DNA from: Verrucomicrobium sp. BvORR106
GTDB taxonomy: Bacteria; Verrucomicrobiota; Verrucomicrobiia; Verrucomicrobiales; Verrucomicrobiaceae
Reading direction: 5' to 3'
Length of the DNA: 64,000 nt
Assembly (NCBI RefSeq): GCF_000739655.1
Contig: NZ_BATR01000027.1
Location: 1-64,000, forward strand
Part shown: positions 39,069 to 48,281 of the stretch, in pieces
Position numbering within the stretch: position 1 is the stretch's first letter
How the letters are laid out: each line of letters starts with the position of its first letter
The notes under the pieces: model-generated
The model's input: the letters and a program-made list of their open reading frames with translations, nothing else
What the model was told of the DNA's origin: nothing
Databases searched by the model: none
Made by a program: the position numbers and the translations under genes

Positions 39069-41519
39069 TCATCTCTTCCGCATGAGGTTGGACAGAGCCA
39101 CGGCGCGGACGATGTCCTTCACCCCGTAGTTGTTCTTCTTCGCTTCTGCTGCAATGGCCGCGATGTCGTCCTCGTCATCCACGGTGAGCACGCGGCGCAG
39201 GCCGTAGGTGCTGAGGTGTTCGATGAAGGCTTGCACGAACTTGTCGCGGTCCTCGATCAAGAGGCGCTTGAAGTCGTTGGCGTCCTTGAAGGCTCGTCCG
39301 TCAGGCATCTCGCCACTGGGATTGACCAAGGGGTTCTTGCCGACTCCGGCCGCGACATTCTCATGCGTGCGCCACTGGCCGATGGCATCATAGTTGTCCC
39401 AGGCAAGGCCGAGGGGATCGATCTTTGCGTGGCAGGCCGCGCAGTTCACGTTGTCACGATGCGCCTCCAGTTTGTCCCGGAGGGTCGCCTTGGGGCTTTG
39501 GGGCGGGTTGGGCTCGATGGCGGGAACGTTGGCCGGAGGCGGTGGGGGCGTCTTGGCGAAAATCACCTCGCTGAGCCAGACACCGCGGTGCACCGGACGC
39601 TGGCGCGTGCCGTCGGAGGTGAGGCCGAGCGTCGCCCCCATGGTGAGCAGTCCGCCACGGCGGTCTTCGGGCTTGAGCGACACGCGCTGGAAGCCGTCCG
39701 TCTTGGGCTCGGGCAGTCCGTAGAAATCGCAAAGCCGGGAGTTGGCCATGGTCCAGTTGGAATCGAGGAAACTCTCCATGGGCAGGTTCTTCACGAGCAC
39801 TTCACGGAAGAACTCCACCGGCTCCTCCCGCATGCTCGTCTCCAGCCACAGGTCATAGGCGGGGTAGAGCTTCTTGTCCGGCGGGAACATGCCCACGCGG
39901 TGCAGTTGCAACCACTGCCGGGAGAAGTCATCGACGAAGCGGTTGATCCGGCTGTCTGTCAAAATCCGGTCCACTTGCTTCTTCAGCCCCTCACCGCTCA
40001 GAGTGCCCCCTTTGGCTGCGCTGAAAAGAGCGTCATCGGGCATCGAACTCCAAAGGAAATACGAAAGCCGCGAGGCAAGCTCGAGGTCGGTGAGACGCTC
40101 GCGGGCCTGCGGCTCGCCTTCGACGAGATAGAGGAAATTACGAGAGGTCAGCACGCCCTGCATCGCCACCCGGTAGGCTTCGGCGGGCTTTTCACCTGCC
40201 TCGCGTTCGGTGCGGTAGGACTTCAGATACTGCTCCAGCTCCTCCTGGTTGACGGAGCGGCGCCAAGCGCGTTCGGCGAAGCGTTGCAGATGCTCTGCAA
40301 CTACCTCGGGCGTGGCGTCATCGGCAGGCACCAGACCCGCGCGGCGGGACTTTTCCGCTGCCGTCTCCAGCGGTCCTTCCCATTCGATCCAATCGAGAAG
40401 CACCGTCGAGAAGAGACCGTTCCCCTTGTCATCGAACATCTGCGGGGCGTTCGGGTTCAGGAGCAGGGTCTCGCTGCTGTGCGTGAAAACATAGCCGCCC
40501 CGGCTGGAGAGCGCGTTGCGGAAGGCCGCGCCGCTCCTGCGGTCCACCACATCCGTGGCCACGACGCAGAAGTCCAGCGTCGCGGGCATCTCAAGAAACA
40601 CCTCGAACTCGTACACCTGGGGTTTGTCCTCCGGGGCCGTGATGTCCAGGTCGATGAGGCTGTCCACCGTCTCCTCCCCGGTGCGCTTGCCGATGCTCAG
40701 GTGAGCGGGCTGGCCGCCGGGCGGACGAACACCGCTGGCCTGGATGCGGACCTTGTAGAGCCCGCTGGACTCCGGCCCTGGTTTCCCAAACCAGTTGGGT
40801 GAAAGCGCGTTCTGAACGGTGCCTGGAAAGAGGAGGTAACGCAGCGGACGCTTGATGCCGAACCGGTCCAGGGCCGCCTGCTGTTCCTTCCCGCCGTTGT
40901 AGCGCAGATCCGCCGCAGTCTTCCGGATTTTGCGAGCCTCAGCACCCGAAGCGACGGGGAAGGCGCGGTCGAGCACCGTGCCGGCGGCCCGGTAATAGCG
41001 ATCCACATGCGACGGCGAAAGCGAAAGCTCCGAGCCGATGCGCTCAAATCCATGCCACAGCGTGTCTTCGTTCAGCTCCCCGGGCTTGGCGGGATCGTAC
41101 CGCACGCCGAGCAGGTCATAGACTGTGTTTTGATACTCCTTCCGGCTCAGGCGGTAGTGCGTCACCGCTGGTCGGGCCGCCATCCGGGCCGCCCGACCTT
41201 CCTTGATCAGCGCGTCGAGCTGCGTGACGAAGGCCGAGATCTCCTCCTGGGTGGGTTTCTTCTCCTTCTTCGGGGGCATCTCGCCGGAATTGACCTGTTC
41301 GATCATCTCCGCCCAATGATGGGCATCCGCCCCCACCTTGAAATCGCGGGAGAGCTTGTCGATCCGCAGGTCCCCCTTCTCCTTCTCCGGGCCGTGGCAG
41401 CTGATGCAGTGTTTCTCCAGGAAAACGTCAGTCGGCCCGGCGGCGCGGACGGCACCGGCAGAGCCGAGTCCAAGGCTGGCGACCAAGATGGCGGGGAGGC
41501 TGGGAGCGAAACGGGTCAT
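39069..41519 (-). CDS. DUF1587/1592/1588/1585 cytochrome c-like secreted protein (second cluster)
   Basis: This encodes 816 residues. The signal peptide (about 1-27, ending AVRAA) is followed directly by the heme motif CISCH near residue 40, without the Pro/Ala linker of the first copy. Then come [18 protein letters not shown]1587 ([18 protein letters not shown]), DUF1592 ([19 protein letters not shown]), DUF1588 ([19 protein letters not shown]) and DUF1585 at the end ([20 protein letters not shown]). A second heme motif CAACH precedes [18 protein letters not shown]. It is the first gene of the leftward cluster. Probably a periplasmic or surface redox protein; the substrate is unknown. Confidence 0.9.
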   Translation of the reverse strand: MTRFAPSLPAILVASLGLGSAGAVRAAGPTDVFLEKHCISCHGPEKEKGDLRIDKLSRDFKVGADAHHWAEMIEQVNSGEMPPKKEKKPTQEEISAFVTQLDALIKEGRAARMAARPAVTHYRLSRKEYQNTVYDLLGVRYDPAKPGELNEDTLWHGFERIGSELSLSPSHVDRYYRAAGTVLDRAFPVASGAEARKIRKTAADLRYNGGKEQQAALDRFGIKRPLRYLLFPGTVQNALSPNWFGKPGPESSGLYKVRIQASGVRPPGGQPAHLSIGKRTGEETVDSLIDLDITAPEDKPQVYEFEVFLEMPATLDFCVVATDVVDRRSGAAFRNALSSRGGYVFTHSSETLLLNPNAPQMFDDKGNGLFSTVLLDWIEWEGPLETAAEKSRRAGLVPADDATPEVVAEHLQRFAERAWRRSVNQEELEQYLKSYRTEREAGEKPAEAYRVAMQGVLTSRNFLYLVEGEPQARERLTDLELASRLSYFLWSSMPDDALFSAAKGGTLSGEGLKKQVDRILTDSRINRFVDDFSRQWLQLHRVGMFPPDKKLYPAYDLWLETSMREEPVEFFREVLVKNLPMESFLDSNWTMANSRLCDFYGLPEPKTDGFQRVSLKPEDRRGGLLTMGATLGLTSDGTRQRPVHRGVWLSEVIFAKTPPPPPANVPAIEPNPPQSPKATLRDKLEAHRDNVNCAACHAKIDPLGLAWDNYDAIGQWRTHENVAAGVGKNPLVNPSGEMPDGRAFKDANDFKRLLIEDRDKFVQAFIEHLSTYGLRRVLTVDDEDDIAAIAAEAKKNNYGVKDIVRAVALSNLMRKR

Positions 41520-41903
41520 GGAAGTGTGACCATTACGTAGCCCGCACCGCCTTCATGCGCGAACCCCGAGAACTCGGGGGTCGGGATGGCGGCGGCAGGG
41601 AATTTCAGCGACGGTTCACCCTGGGATCTCTTTCACCCCGTCGGCAGGTTCCTGGCGGCTATCCATCGATAGCCTGTCTTCCTTGAAATCCTCCATTCAA
41701 TTGCAGATGCCCGGATGCCGTATAGAGGAGGGGCTAGGCGTTCACCCGTTCGAACAATCGGAAGGCAAGTTCTCGCTGTGGAATTGATTCCGCCAGACGC
41801 TTGATCTTGGAGCCCGTTTGTCGCAAGCAGTACGCCCGTGCGGGCTGCTGTGGGACCACCCTGCTTATAGGCTGTTAGCGGCAACTTTGCCCCGCTGGGG
41901 TTC
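41520..41903. other. Intergenic region, nothing identified
   Basis: I see no credible gene, tRNA or repeat here. A minus-strand open reading passes through part of it (41633-41903) but overlaps the lipoprotein gene in another frame and has no conserved features. The right part must contain the 3' end of the lipoprotein transcript, the left part the promoter of the cytochrome cluster. Confidence 0.4.
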
Positions 41904-42320
41904 TCAGTAAAAATAAGGTTTTGCGATGGTCTGGAATTCAACCACCTCAGGCGGGTTGACATCATTTCCACGGAAAAGGTGCAATTGGATGTAACTCCCT
42001 TGCCCAATTTCGAATTGGAGGCTGCGAGACACAGTTTTTCCGTCTGACAACTGAACATCGATTTTCACTGTGCCTGAATCTTCAGTGCATCGGAAGTCCA
42101 AAAATTTGGCGAGACCAGAGCTCGGATCGGTTGAGATTTTCTCGCTACACAAGATCTTGCCATCAACTCGAAGTGTGACGTCATCTTCTTGATATCCTCC
42201 CGCTAGGTAGAATGAAACCTGCTCACCCGCCAGCTTTGACTTTTTGCCACTACAGGCAAGCCCGAATGTGGTGCAGAGCAACACACAAGTGACAAGAGTG
42301 ATTGTTGGTTTCAATTCCAC
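41904..42320 (-). CDS. Lipoprotein of unknown function
   Basis: This encodes up to 138 residues. A hydrophobic leader ends with a lipobox (TTFGLAC), so Cys23 would be lipid-modified. The mature part is beta-rich (AGEQVSFYLAGGYQEDDVTL; LRVDGKILCSEKIS; GTVKIDVQLSDGKTV) and may form one immunoglobulin-like sandwich with two conserved-looking Cys. The start is uncertain: GTG at 42320 sits only 3-4 bases from a GGGAGG ribosome-binding site, while TTG two codons later has better spacing. It lies between the cytochrome cluster and the candidate type III pair, with no evident link to either. Confidence 0.7.
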   Translation of the reverse strand: MELKPTITLVTCVLLCTTFGLACSGKKSKLAGEQVSFYLAGGYQEDDVTLRVDGKILCSEKISTDPSSGLAKFLDFRCTEDSGTVKIDVQLSDGKTVSRSLQFEIGQGSYIQLHLFRGNDVNPPEVVEFQTIAKPYFY

Positions 42321-42478
42321 TAGCCTCCCGTTCCATTCTTAGTGAAGAGACTTCGAACCTTGAAAAGGTCATCTTGATACAAGTCGGAAGGATCCGAGTG
42401 TATCTTTCCGCTCACCATCTACCTGTCATAACGCTAACGGACAGGCTATGGCAAAGAGAGGGCATTGCACCTGAGCTT

Positions 42479-43429
42479 CTACTGCTTCTCCGGGGCGATG
42501 ATGATGTGGGTGCGGCTACCTTCGACCATGTCGATGACGCCCTGCGGGCCGACATTGGCGAGGGAGTTGAGGTGACTGAAGAGGTCCTTGGTGTGGCCCC
42601 GCCATTGCTCGCTGGTCGAGGTGCCGTGCCCTTCCAATTGGAAAAAGGTGTCGCCGTTGGGGGTCTTGCCAGTCAGGAGGTGGCCGAAACCGTTGCCACC
42701 CGAGGGGCCGCCGACGTCACTGGTGGGCATGTCGATCCCGTATTGTTCACGTTTCACCGCGGTCTTGTCCGTCATGCTCGTGTAGTGCGAGGACTTGCCA
42801 GTGGCGGAGCGGTCGATCTTGTCTGGATTCTCTTTGAACTTGTCCAGCGTCTCGCTCCCGGGGACCACCACATGGGCACCATGCAGCACGGCGGCCCGAA
42901 ACTCGTCCTGGTTCATCGGTCTGTATTTGGGCTCGCCATTTCCGTCAACGCCATCGCGACAGTAGGCGCGGGGGCCCAGGTCATCGATGGTCTTGAGGAT
43001 TTCTTTGTGGGGCTGACTGACTTTGTCGCTGCTCTGGGCGATGGCGAACATGCTGCTGAGGCTGTCCACCCGCGACTTGTCGGAGAGGACTTTGGCCGGA
43101 TTGGATTCTTGAGGGGCAAGCGTGTTGTAAACAGCTTTACCTGTCTTCACGGCGGCCAAGGCTCCCATCTCGGGGCCCAAGACAGGACTCACCGTGGTGG
43201 CGACACCGTAGGAGACGCCCGCCGTGACCGCCCAGCGCCCGAGGGCCATGAAACCGCTCACGACCTGCTTGGCGCTGGGCATCCAACTGGTGCTGCCACT
43301 GCCCCCTTCTGGGTTGACCATGGCCCCGGAAAACTTTGGGGAGGTGGTGCGCTCCGGGGTGCTGCCGACGGATACATCCCCTCCCACACCCGTCAGCGGG
43401 CTCGTCGAGCTGATATTGCTACCGATCAT
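42479..43429 (-). CDS. Candidate type III secretion effector
   Basis: This encodes 316 residues with no Sec signal. The N-terminal ~50 residues are rich in Ser, Thr, Gly and Pro (IGSNISSTSPLTGVGGD), the composition typical of type III secretion signals. A hydrophobic stretch (VVSGFMALGRWAVTAGVSYG) is followed by a soluble C-terminal half containing EFRAAVLHGAHVVVPGSETL, FGHLLTGKTPNGDTFFQLEG and a final SRTHIIIAPEKQ. No known effector fold is recognised. Its start lies 9 bp after a CesT-like chaperone gene, with a GAGGT ribosome-binding site overlapping that gene's stop. A dedicated chaperone directly upstream is the usual arrangement for effectors. The call depends on the chaperone being correct. 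Confidence 0.5.
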   Translation of the reverse strand: MIGSNISSTSPLTGVGGDVSVGSTPERTTSPKFSGAMVNPEGGSGSTSWMPSAKQVVSGFMALGRWAVTAGVSYGVATTVSPVLGPEMGALAAVKTGKAVYNTLAPQESNPAKVLSDKSRVDSLSSMFAIAQSSDKVSQPHKEILKTIDDLGPRAYCRDGVDGNGEPKYRPMNQDEFRAAVLHGAHVVVPGSETLDKFKENPDKIDRSATGKSSHYTSMTDKTAVKREQYGIDMPTSDVGGPSGGNGFGHLLTGKTPNGDTFFQLEGHGTSTSEQWRGHTKDLFSHLNSLANVGPQGVIDMVEGSRTHIIIAPEKQ

Positions 43430-43438
43430 AGTGTTACC

Positions 43439-43903
43439 TCAGACTAAGGATGACAGGTCCGCCAGATCGGTGTCGGTGCTCCCATCTGCGCCGTTCAGGC
43501 GCCCCGTAGCAGCCACCTCTCGCGCTTTGAAAATCAGATCGACCAAGCTCTCAAGCTCCTCCGTCAGCCAGTCAGCCGTCAGGTGCGCAGTCGGGAAGCT
43601 CTTGAACACGATGATGCTGCCAGTCTCACGTTTCGCGGCGAAGGAGGCTCCGTCAGTCGCGGTGCCGAGAGCATGCAGTCGGAGCAGGTTCTCCAGCACC
43701 GTCGCTTCCACCTCCGGGTCGGGCCAGGGCATGAACTCGTTCCAGAGGCAAACACGCTTCCCCTCATTGACGACATCGATGCGGATGACGGTGTTGTCCT
43801 GCAACGTGATCGAGAGGCTTTCCGTCTCGGAGTTGGGCGGTTGCAGGCCCAGATGGGAGAGGGCCTGGGAAACAATGGATATAGCGTCCTGATTGGTGGT
43901 CAT
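43439..43903 (-). CDS. CesT-like type III secretion chaperone
   Basis: This encodes 154 residues from ATG 43903 (TTNQDAISIVSQALSHLGLQ), with purine-rich GGGAAAAG upstream; a longer reading to 43981 overlaps the GNAT gene. The layout fits the class I chaperone fold (CesT/Tir family): a first helix, strands SLSITLQDNTVIRIDV and KRVCLWNEFM, then VLENLLRLHALGTATDGASF, strand TGSIIVFKSFP and a final long helix LTEELESLVDLIFKAREVAA. Such proteins are small acidic dimers that bind one effector and hold it for export. The downstream effector-like gene supports the call. No injectisome genes are in this window. An alternative is a YbjN-like protein. Confidence 0.65.
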   Translation of the reverse strand: MTTNQDAISIVSQALSHLGLQPPNSETESLSITLQDNTVIRIDVVNEGKRVCLWNEFMPWPDPEVEATVLENLLRLHALGTATDGASFAAKRETGSIIVFKSFPTAHLTADWLTEELESLVDLIFKAREVAATGRLNGADGSTDTDLADLSSLV

Positions 43904-43934
43904 AGTCTTTTCCCTGAACGCCTTTATCTGGATC

Positions 43935-44486
43935 TCACGTCTGACTGTCAAGACTTTTGGCTGTTCCAGCATTATTTGCATTAAACTCCATTCGGAGCAG
44001 GCTCATCAAAATGGAATTGATGCGCTCGCCGCGAAAGATGAAATCCTGCCGCAGCACGCCCTCGATGCGAAAGCCCGCCCGCGTGTATAGCAAAGCCGCC
44101 CGCGTGTTTCGTTCGTGCACGGTCAGCCAGATTCGCTCGAGCCCATGCGTGGAAAAACCCTGCTCCAGCGCCAGCCGGATGGCGTGGGACGCGACGCCCT
44201 GGCCACGAGCCGAGGCTTCACCGAGGTAGATGGAGAGCCGGGCCGATTGAAGAAAAGTGTCGATGCAATCGAGCATGACGTTTCCAACATGGGCAGCGCG
44301 ATGATGAATGGCCCAGGCATGGGTCTCCTGCCCCAGGCTGGCTTTTTCGATCCACTGCTGAATCGATGACAAGGTCGGCCGCAAGCGCATGCCGAAGTTG
44401 TCTGCGACTTCCGGGTCCAAAAGCCAGCGCATCATGCGTTCGGCGTCGTCGGGAGCGACTGGGCGGAGCTGGCAGTTGTCAGGCAT
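43935..44486 (-). CDS. GNAT family N-acetyltransferase (RimJ/RimL type)
   Basis: This encodes 183 residues. The fold is clear: CQLRPVAPDDAERMMRWLLD at the start, LSIYLGEASARGQGVASHAI with the acetyl-CoA-binding RGQGVA, and LERIWLTVHERNTRAALLYT then RAGFRIEGVLRQDFIFRG near the end. This pattern is that of RimJ/RimL-like enzymes that acetylate protein N-termini or small amines; substrate unknown. It ends 31 bp before the chaperone gene and reads in the same direction, so the three genes could share a transcript. Confidence 0.9.
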   Translation of the reverse strand: MPDNCQLRPVAPDDAERMMRWLLDPEVADNFGMRLRPTLSSIQQWIEKASLGQETHAWAIHHRAAHVGNVMLDCIDTFLQSARLSIYLGEASARGQGVASHAIRLALEQGFSTHGLERIWLTVHERNTRAALLYTRAGFRIEGVLRQDFIFRGERINSILMSLLRMEFNANNAGTAKSLDSQT

Positions 44487-44657
44487 TGGATGGCTGGGTG
44501 GGGACGGGATCCATACGGGCCATCACAGTACATTGGCAAGCCCTCCGATCAAAGAAAGGAGCTCCGCAGGAAGCCTGTCAACCGCCTGAAAAAGGGACGG
44601 ATGAACTCAGCACGCTGCTCAAGACATCCCAGTGGCATGAAGAAGATGGCAAAGGCT

Positions 44658-45569
44658 CTACTCATCCGGAGACGTTGCTCCCGGTCGATGGGCCCGAACA
44701 AGTAGAACGTCGCTCGGCACCGAGTCAACGATGCGCGGCGTGTTGCCGCCCATGAGCAGATGAAAGAGAAATCCTCTTCCATAGGCCCCGATGACAGTGA
44801 GGTCTGCATGCTGTTCTTCGACATAGCGGCGGAGCATCAAGCCGGGAGGACCATGCTCGATCATCGTCCTGATGCCCTCGCGAACTTGTGCTGGCAATGC
44901 CGCATCTCTCAGGAATTCAGTGATCGTGGCCCGTTCCATCGCCGCAAATTCCTGGCTTAGCGTGGTGTCTGACAAAAGAGCACGGTAGGGCATTTCAAAT
45001 GCATGCATCAGTGCAAACCGGCTGCCAGCAAAAGAACCCGCCGCGCATTCAAGCCCATACCGTGACTCCTCCGTGAAGTCAGTTCCCACAAGGATGTGCC
45101 GGTAAGGGCCGTTGGGTCTGTTCTTCACCACGAGGACGGACATGGGCGATTTCCGAACTAGATGTTCTACGGTGCTCCCGAGAGGCATCCGTCCCGAGAT
45201 GTCTTCCTGAGCCATCCCCAGGACCATCATCTCACAGCCTTCTCTGGCTGCCGTATCGAGGATCACGCGGGCAGGGTCCCCCTCCCCGATCAGAATCTTC
45301 AGATGGTCGACCTCCTCCCGGAGGTCCCGCCTGATTTGTTTTTGAATGTTCATCTCAGGGACGGGAGACCGACGCCACGATGGAAGGGGGTTGGCGAGAT
45401 CAGAAAGGCTTTCCAGCTTCCGGTCGATCGCGTGGACGATCACCAGTTCCGCCCCCCACTGCCGGGAGAGCTGGGCCGCCCGGTCCAGAGCGCGGTCGCC
45501 ACGTGCGCTCAGGTCCGTGGCCAGCAGTATCCTTTTTGGTGGGCGGCTGATTGGGTTCATGTTCGTCAT
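44658..45569 (-). CDS. Tandem-domain universal stress protein
   Basis: This encodes 303 residues made of two Usp domains. The first begins KRILLATDLSARGDRALDRA, with its nucleotide loop at GMAQEDISGRMPLGST. The second begins RHILVGTDFTEESRYGLECA and has GAYGRGFLFHLLMGGNT. Both loops keep the glycines and the final Ser/Thr expected of ATP-binding Usp proteins. Such proteins protect cells under starvation and oxidative or energy stress. It lies 104 bp downstream of the nhaA fusion gene and in the same direction, within what looks like a stress module controlled by the NhaR-like regulator. Confidence 0.9.
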   Translation of the reverse strand: MTNMNPISRPPKRILLATDLSARGDRALDRAAQLSRQWGAELVIVHAIDRKLESLSDLANPLPSWRRSPVPEMNIQKQIRRDLREEVDHLKILIGEGDPARVILDTAAREGCEMMVLGMAQEDISGRMPLGSTVEHLVRKSPMSVLVVKNRPNGPYRHILVGTDFTEESRYGLECAAGSFAGSRFALMHAFEMPYRALLSDTTLSQEFAAMERATITEFLRDAALPAQVREGIRTMIEHGPPGLMLRRYVEEQHADLTVIGAYGRGFLFHLLMGGNTPRIVDSVPSDVLLVRAHRPGATSPDE

Positions 45570-45673
45570 GTTTGTTTTGTTGGTAATGATTCGATGTGGG
45601 GTTCAGGGTAGAACTTGCTGAGATCCATGCAGGCTCGCAGGGCCCATGCCCTCGTTAAGGAGATGCGCACAGG

Positions 45674-47536
45674 TCAGCTGGGGCAGCTCTCTGAGATCCT
45701 GTCATTCGCATCTCCCAGCTCGCGTCTCGGCCAAAGGATGACCGTGCCCAGAACCCCGGCGATGAGCGACGCGGTGAAGATCGCGATCTTTGCAGCAGCA
45801 AAGTCCGCAGGTGCCGGGAAAGCTTCACCCGCGATGAACAGGGACATGGTGAAGCCGATCCCCGCCAGCGCGCCAGCACCCGCAAGCTGACGCCAGCCAT
45901 ACTCTGGCGGCTTGGTTGCAATTCGCAGGCGGACCGCCAGCCAGGCAGCAAGCACGATGCCGAGCGGCTTTCCGACGACGAGACCAAGCGTGATGGCAAG
46001 CATCAGTCCTCCATGTGACTGGAAGACATCCCAGGCTAGAACCACCCCTGCGTTAGCGAGGGCAAAAAGCGGCAGCACAAGATAGCTGGACCAGGGCTCC
46101 ACCGAACGGAGGAGCTTGTCTGTAGGCGACTCCGTTCGGTCATGGATGGCATCCAGTTCCCGCAACGCTGGTTCAGAAAGTCCATGCCTCATCATCGCCC
46201 CGCCATTGCGGCGGGTCTCGGCCCGGATGATGGCCTCGGCCTGGGCCATCAACACATTCAACTTTGCAGGAGGCCGGGCCGGAGTGACCAGCGCGAGGAT
46301 CACCCCTGCAAGCGTGGCGTGGAGGCCGGACTCATGCAGACAGATCCACAGAATGATGCCCAACAACAGGTAGGGCAACGGGCGATAGATGCCCCACCGG
46401 TTCATCCCGATCAAAAGCAGCGTCATCGCCACCGAGGCAATCAAGTAGTTCAGATACAGCGCTTCTGTGTAGAAAACCGCGATGATGGCGATGGCAACCA
46501 GGTCATCGATGATGACGGCAGCCGTCAGGAACACGCGCAACTCGACCGGCACCCGCGTTCCGAGCAGCACAATGACTGCCACGGCAAACGCCGTGTCCGT
46601 TGCGATAGGCACTGCCCATCCCCGGGCGAGCGGGCCCGATGGCGCGATACAAAGATAGATCAGGACCGGCACAATAATACCGCCAAAGGCAGCGATGACA
46701 GGCAATGCACCGGATCGCAATGTCGCGAGGCGTCCTATGGTGAACTCCCTCTTGATTTCCAGCCCAACGACGAAAAAGAAGATGGCGAGAAGCCCATCAT
46801 TGATCCAGCCCAGCAGCGGGAGACTCAGCGCAGCTTCACCGATGCGGACGCCGCCCATCACACCCCACAGCGAGGCGAAGGACCCGCCAAACACCGAGTT
46901 CGCCAGGATCACCGCGAGCACCGACATGAAAAGAAGCAGCATGCCCGCCGAGGGTGCCCACCGCGCAAAGTTCAGCGCAGCGGTCTGCACCCGGTGCCCA
47001 AGCGTGCCCAGCATCGCATCTGCCAGGGCATTCTCATCCCAGGGGCCTTCATAGCGTCGCCCGTTGATGAAGAAGGTGGGCGTCATGACCACTCCGCTGC
47101 GGTGCGCGCTTTCCACATCCTCCTGCACTCTCGCTTTTGCGGCATCACACACGGAGGCGCGATCTGCGTCATCAAGCGAAAGCTGGAACTCGCCGGCGAA
47201 CCGTTCAAGATCTTCAGACTTGAACGATTGGCCGCCTTTCATAAGAGCGTCATGGACAGGCCAGAACTCGCCATTCAAAAGAAAGGCATGCTCCGCCAGC
47301 TCTGCGGCCCGCCTTGCCAGACCGCTGTCCCCTGCCGGCCGATGTCGATAGACATAGCGCAACCTTTCCCCGAATCGGTCCCGGAGGTCTGCCACGACCT
47401 CGTGCGCGGCGTGACAGGAGGGTCGCGTGTAGTTCCCATATTCCACCAGCGTCAACTCGGCGTCAGGATCCCCGAGGATATGGTCACGCTGGGGGTCCAC
47501 CGGACGGTCGAGTTTGGTCGGTCTTATATGGGCCAT
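45674..47536 (-). CDS. nhaA: NhaA Na+/H+ antiporter with N-terminal DsbA-like domain
   Basis: This encodes 620 residues from ATG 47536 ([20 protein letters not shown]); upstream in-frame sequence is not credible. Residues about 20-185 are a DsbA/thioredoxin-4 domain ([37 protein letters not shown]). Usual members have Cys-Pro-x-Cys; here it is Arg-Pro-Ser-Cys, so the first active-site Cys is missing and normal disulfide exchange is unlikely. From about 195 on is a full NhaA antiporter with the essential paired Asp in [18 protein letters not shown] and the [19 protein letters not shown] segment. It exports Na+ for H+ at high pH or salt. The fusion is known in other phyla. It reads from the divergent region next to the nhaR-like gene. 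Confidence 0.92.
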   Translation of the reverse strand: MAHIRPTKLDRPVDPQRDHILGDPDAELTLVEYGNYTRPSCHAAHEVVADLRDRFGERLRYVYRHRPAGDSGLARRAAELAEHAFLLNGEFWPVHDALMKGGQSFKSEDLERFAGEFQLSLDDADRASVCDAAKARVQEDVESAHRSGVVMTPTFFINGRRYEGPWDENALADAMLGTLGHRVQTAALNFARWAPSAGMLLLFMSVLAVILANSVFGGSFASLWGVMGGVRIGEAALSLPLLGWINDGLLAIFFFVVGLEIKREFTIGRLATLRSGALPVIAAFGGIIVPVLIYLCIAPSGPLARGWAVPIATDTAFAVAVIVLLGTRVPVELRVFLTAAVIIDDLVAIAIIAVFYTEALYLNYLIASVAMTLLLIGMNRWGIYRPLPYLLLGIILWICLHESGLHATLAGVILALVTPARPPAKLNVLMAQAEAIIRAETRRNGGAMMRHGLSEPALRELDAIHDRTESPTDKLLRSVEPWSSYLVLPLFALANAGVVLAWDVFQSHGGLMLAITLGLVVGKPLGIVLAAWLAVRLRIATKPPEYGWRQLAGAGALAGIGFTMSLFIAGEAFPAPADFAAAKIAIFTASLIAGVLGTVILWPRRELGDANDRISESCPS

Positions 47537-47765
47537 AGTGGACTGGGAATCGGGGATAGTTGGAATGTGACGCCCGGCATGGCATTCGTGCGGATGCCAT
47601 GCCGGGTCCGTTAAGAGGGGTTTGCCCCCCAGGAAAGCCCACGCCGCTTTCTTTTTCAGCGCAGCGGGGCGGCTCTGCGCCGTTGCGTGGCGCAAACCAT
47701 AAGTATCTCATCGAACCCCATGTGGGTTGTTGACGCGTTTGATACGCCGGAAACGGGAGTTCAAC

Positions 47766-48122
47766 TCATCTCACCCTCCCGCGAACGGGAAGGATCCGGG
47801 CCCGGACGTGCCGGGTCTTGCGCCTCCTTGAGCGGCGCGCGAGCTTCCTGGTCATCAACCCTATGGCCGTGTACATGTCCGCATGAGTCGCCGCGGCATG
47901 GAGGTCCCGCCCCGGCAATGCGAGGCGCAGGCTGGCTGAAAAGCGCCTTCCCTCCGCAGTGCCATGGTGCCTCCGTAGCACGACGTGGGCCGCCAGAGCA
48001 TCGTTCGCGTAGTGGGATAATTTTTCGACACTCTCCCGGACGCAGGCATTCAAAGTTGGCGTGAGGGTGAGATGGTGCGGCATGATGTGTACAGGGATGG
48101 AGGTGCGGGTGTTCATCTTCAT
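47766..48122 (-). CDS. HPF/RaiA-like ribosome hibernation factor
   Basis: This encodes 118 residues from ATG 48122 (MKMNTRTSIPVHIMPHHLTL). It contains the short HPF/RaiA core: LTLTPTLNACVRESVEKLSH, then ASLRLALPGRDLHAAATHAD and MYTAIGLMTRKLARRSRRRK. The tail is extremely basic (RRSRRRKTRHVRAR), as expected for binding 16S rRNA. Short HPF proteins promote inactive 100S ribosome dimers in stationary phase. It is the first gene leftward of the LysR-type box, 230 bp before nhaA, so probably part of the NhaR-linked stress regulon. Confidence 0.78.
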   Translation of the reverse strand: MKMNTRTSIPVHIMPHHLTLTPTLNACVRESVEKLSHYANDALAAHVVLRRHHGTAEGRRFSASLRLALPGRDLHAAATHADMYTAIGLMTRKLARRSRRRKTRHVRARILPVRGRVR

Positions 48123-48252
48123 AGGTGTAGAATTCCGGCTCGTTGGTCTCAGACCTATCAGGACCAACCTGTGGTCACACGGTCTGCTTCTCATCGGCAT
48201 CCCACCCTACCCGCCGGGACAATGCGCCACAATGACTGCATTCTTATGCAAC

Positions 48253-48271
48253 CGATAACAAAAAGTTATCG
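48253..48271. promoter_or_regulatory. LysR-type box between nhaR-like and hpf-like genes
   Basis: CGATAAC-AAAAA-GTTATCG is a perfect 7-bp inverted repeat around five A. Its core ATAAC-N5-GTTAT fits the T-N11-A LysR-type binding rule. It ends 10 bp before the nhaR-like start and lies in the divergent spacer, so it could control both directions. Confidence 0.7.
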
Positions 48272-48281
48272 TTGAAATGAT

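Noticed and set aside
38997-40802. 601-codon plus-strand open reading
   Set aside because: It is the antisense shadow of the DUF1592-type cytochrome gene, which has full domain and heme motifs.
41633-42058. 141-codon minus-strand open reading
   Set aside because: It overlaps the lipoprotein gene in another frame and lacks any motif or start signal.
42302-43447. 381-codon plus-strand open reading
   Set aside because: Antisense to the effector-like gene; the minus strand has the ribosome-binding site and chaperone context, and this reading has no recognisable features.
47537-47695. 53-codon N-terminal extension of the NhaA fusion
   Set aside because: The sequence is not export- or domain-like, and the DsbA domain begins shortly after ATG 47536.
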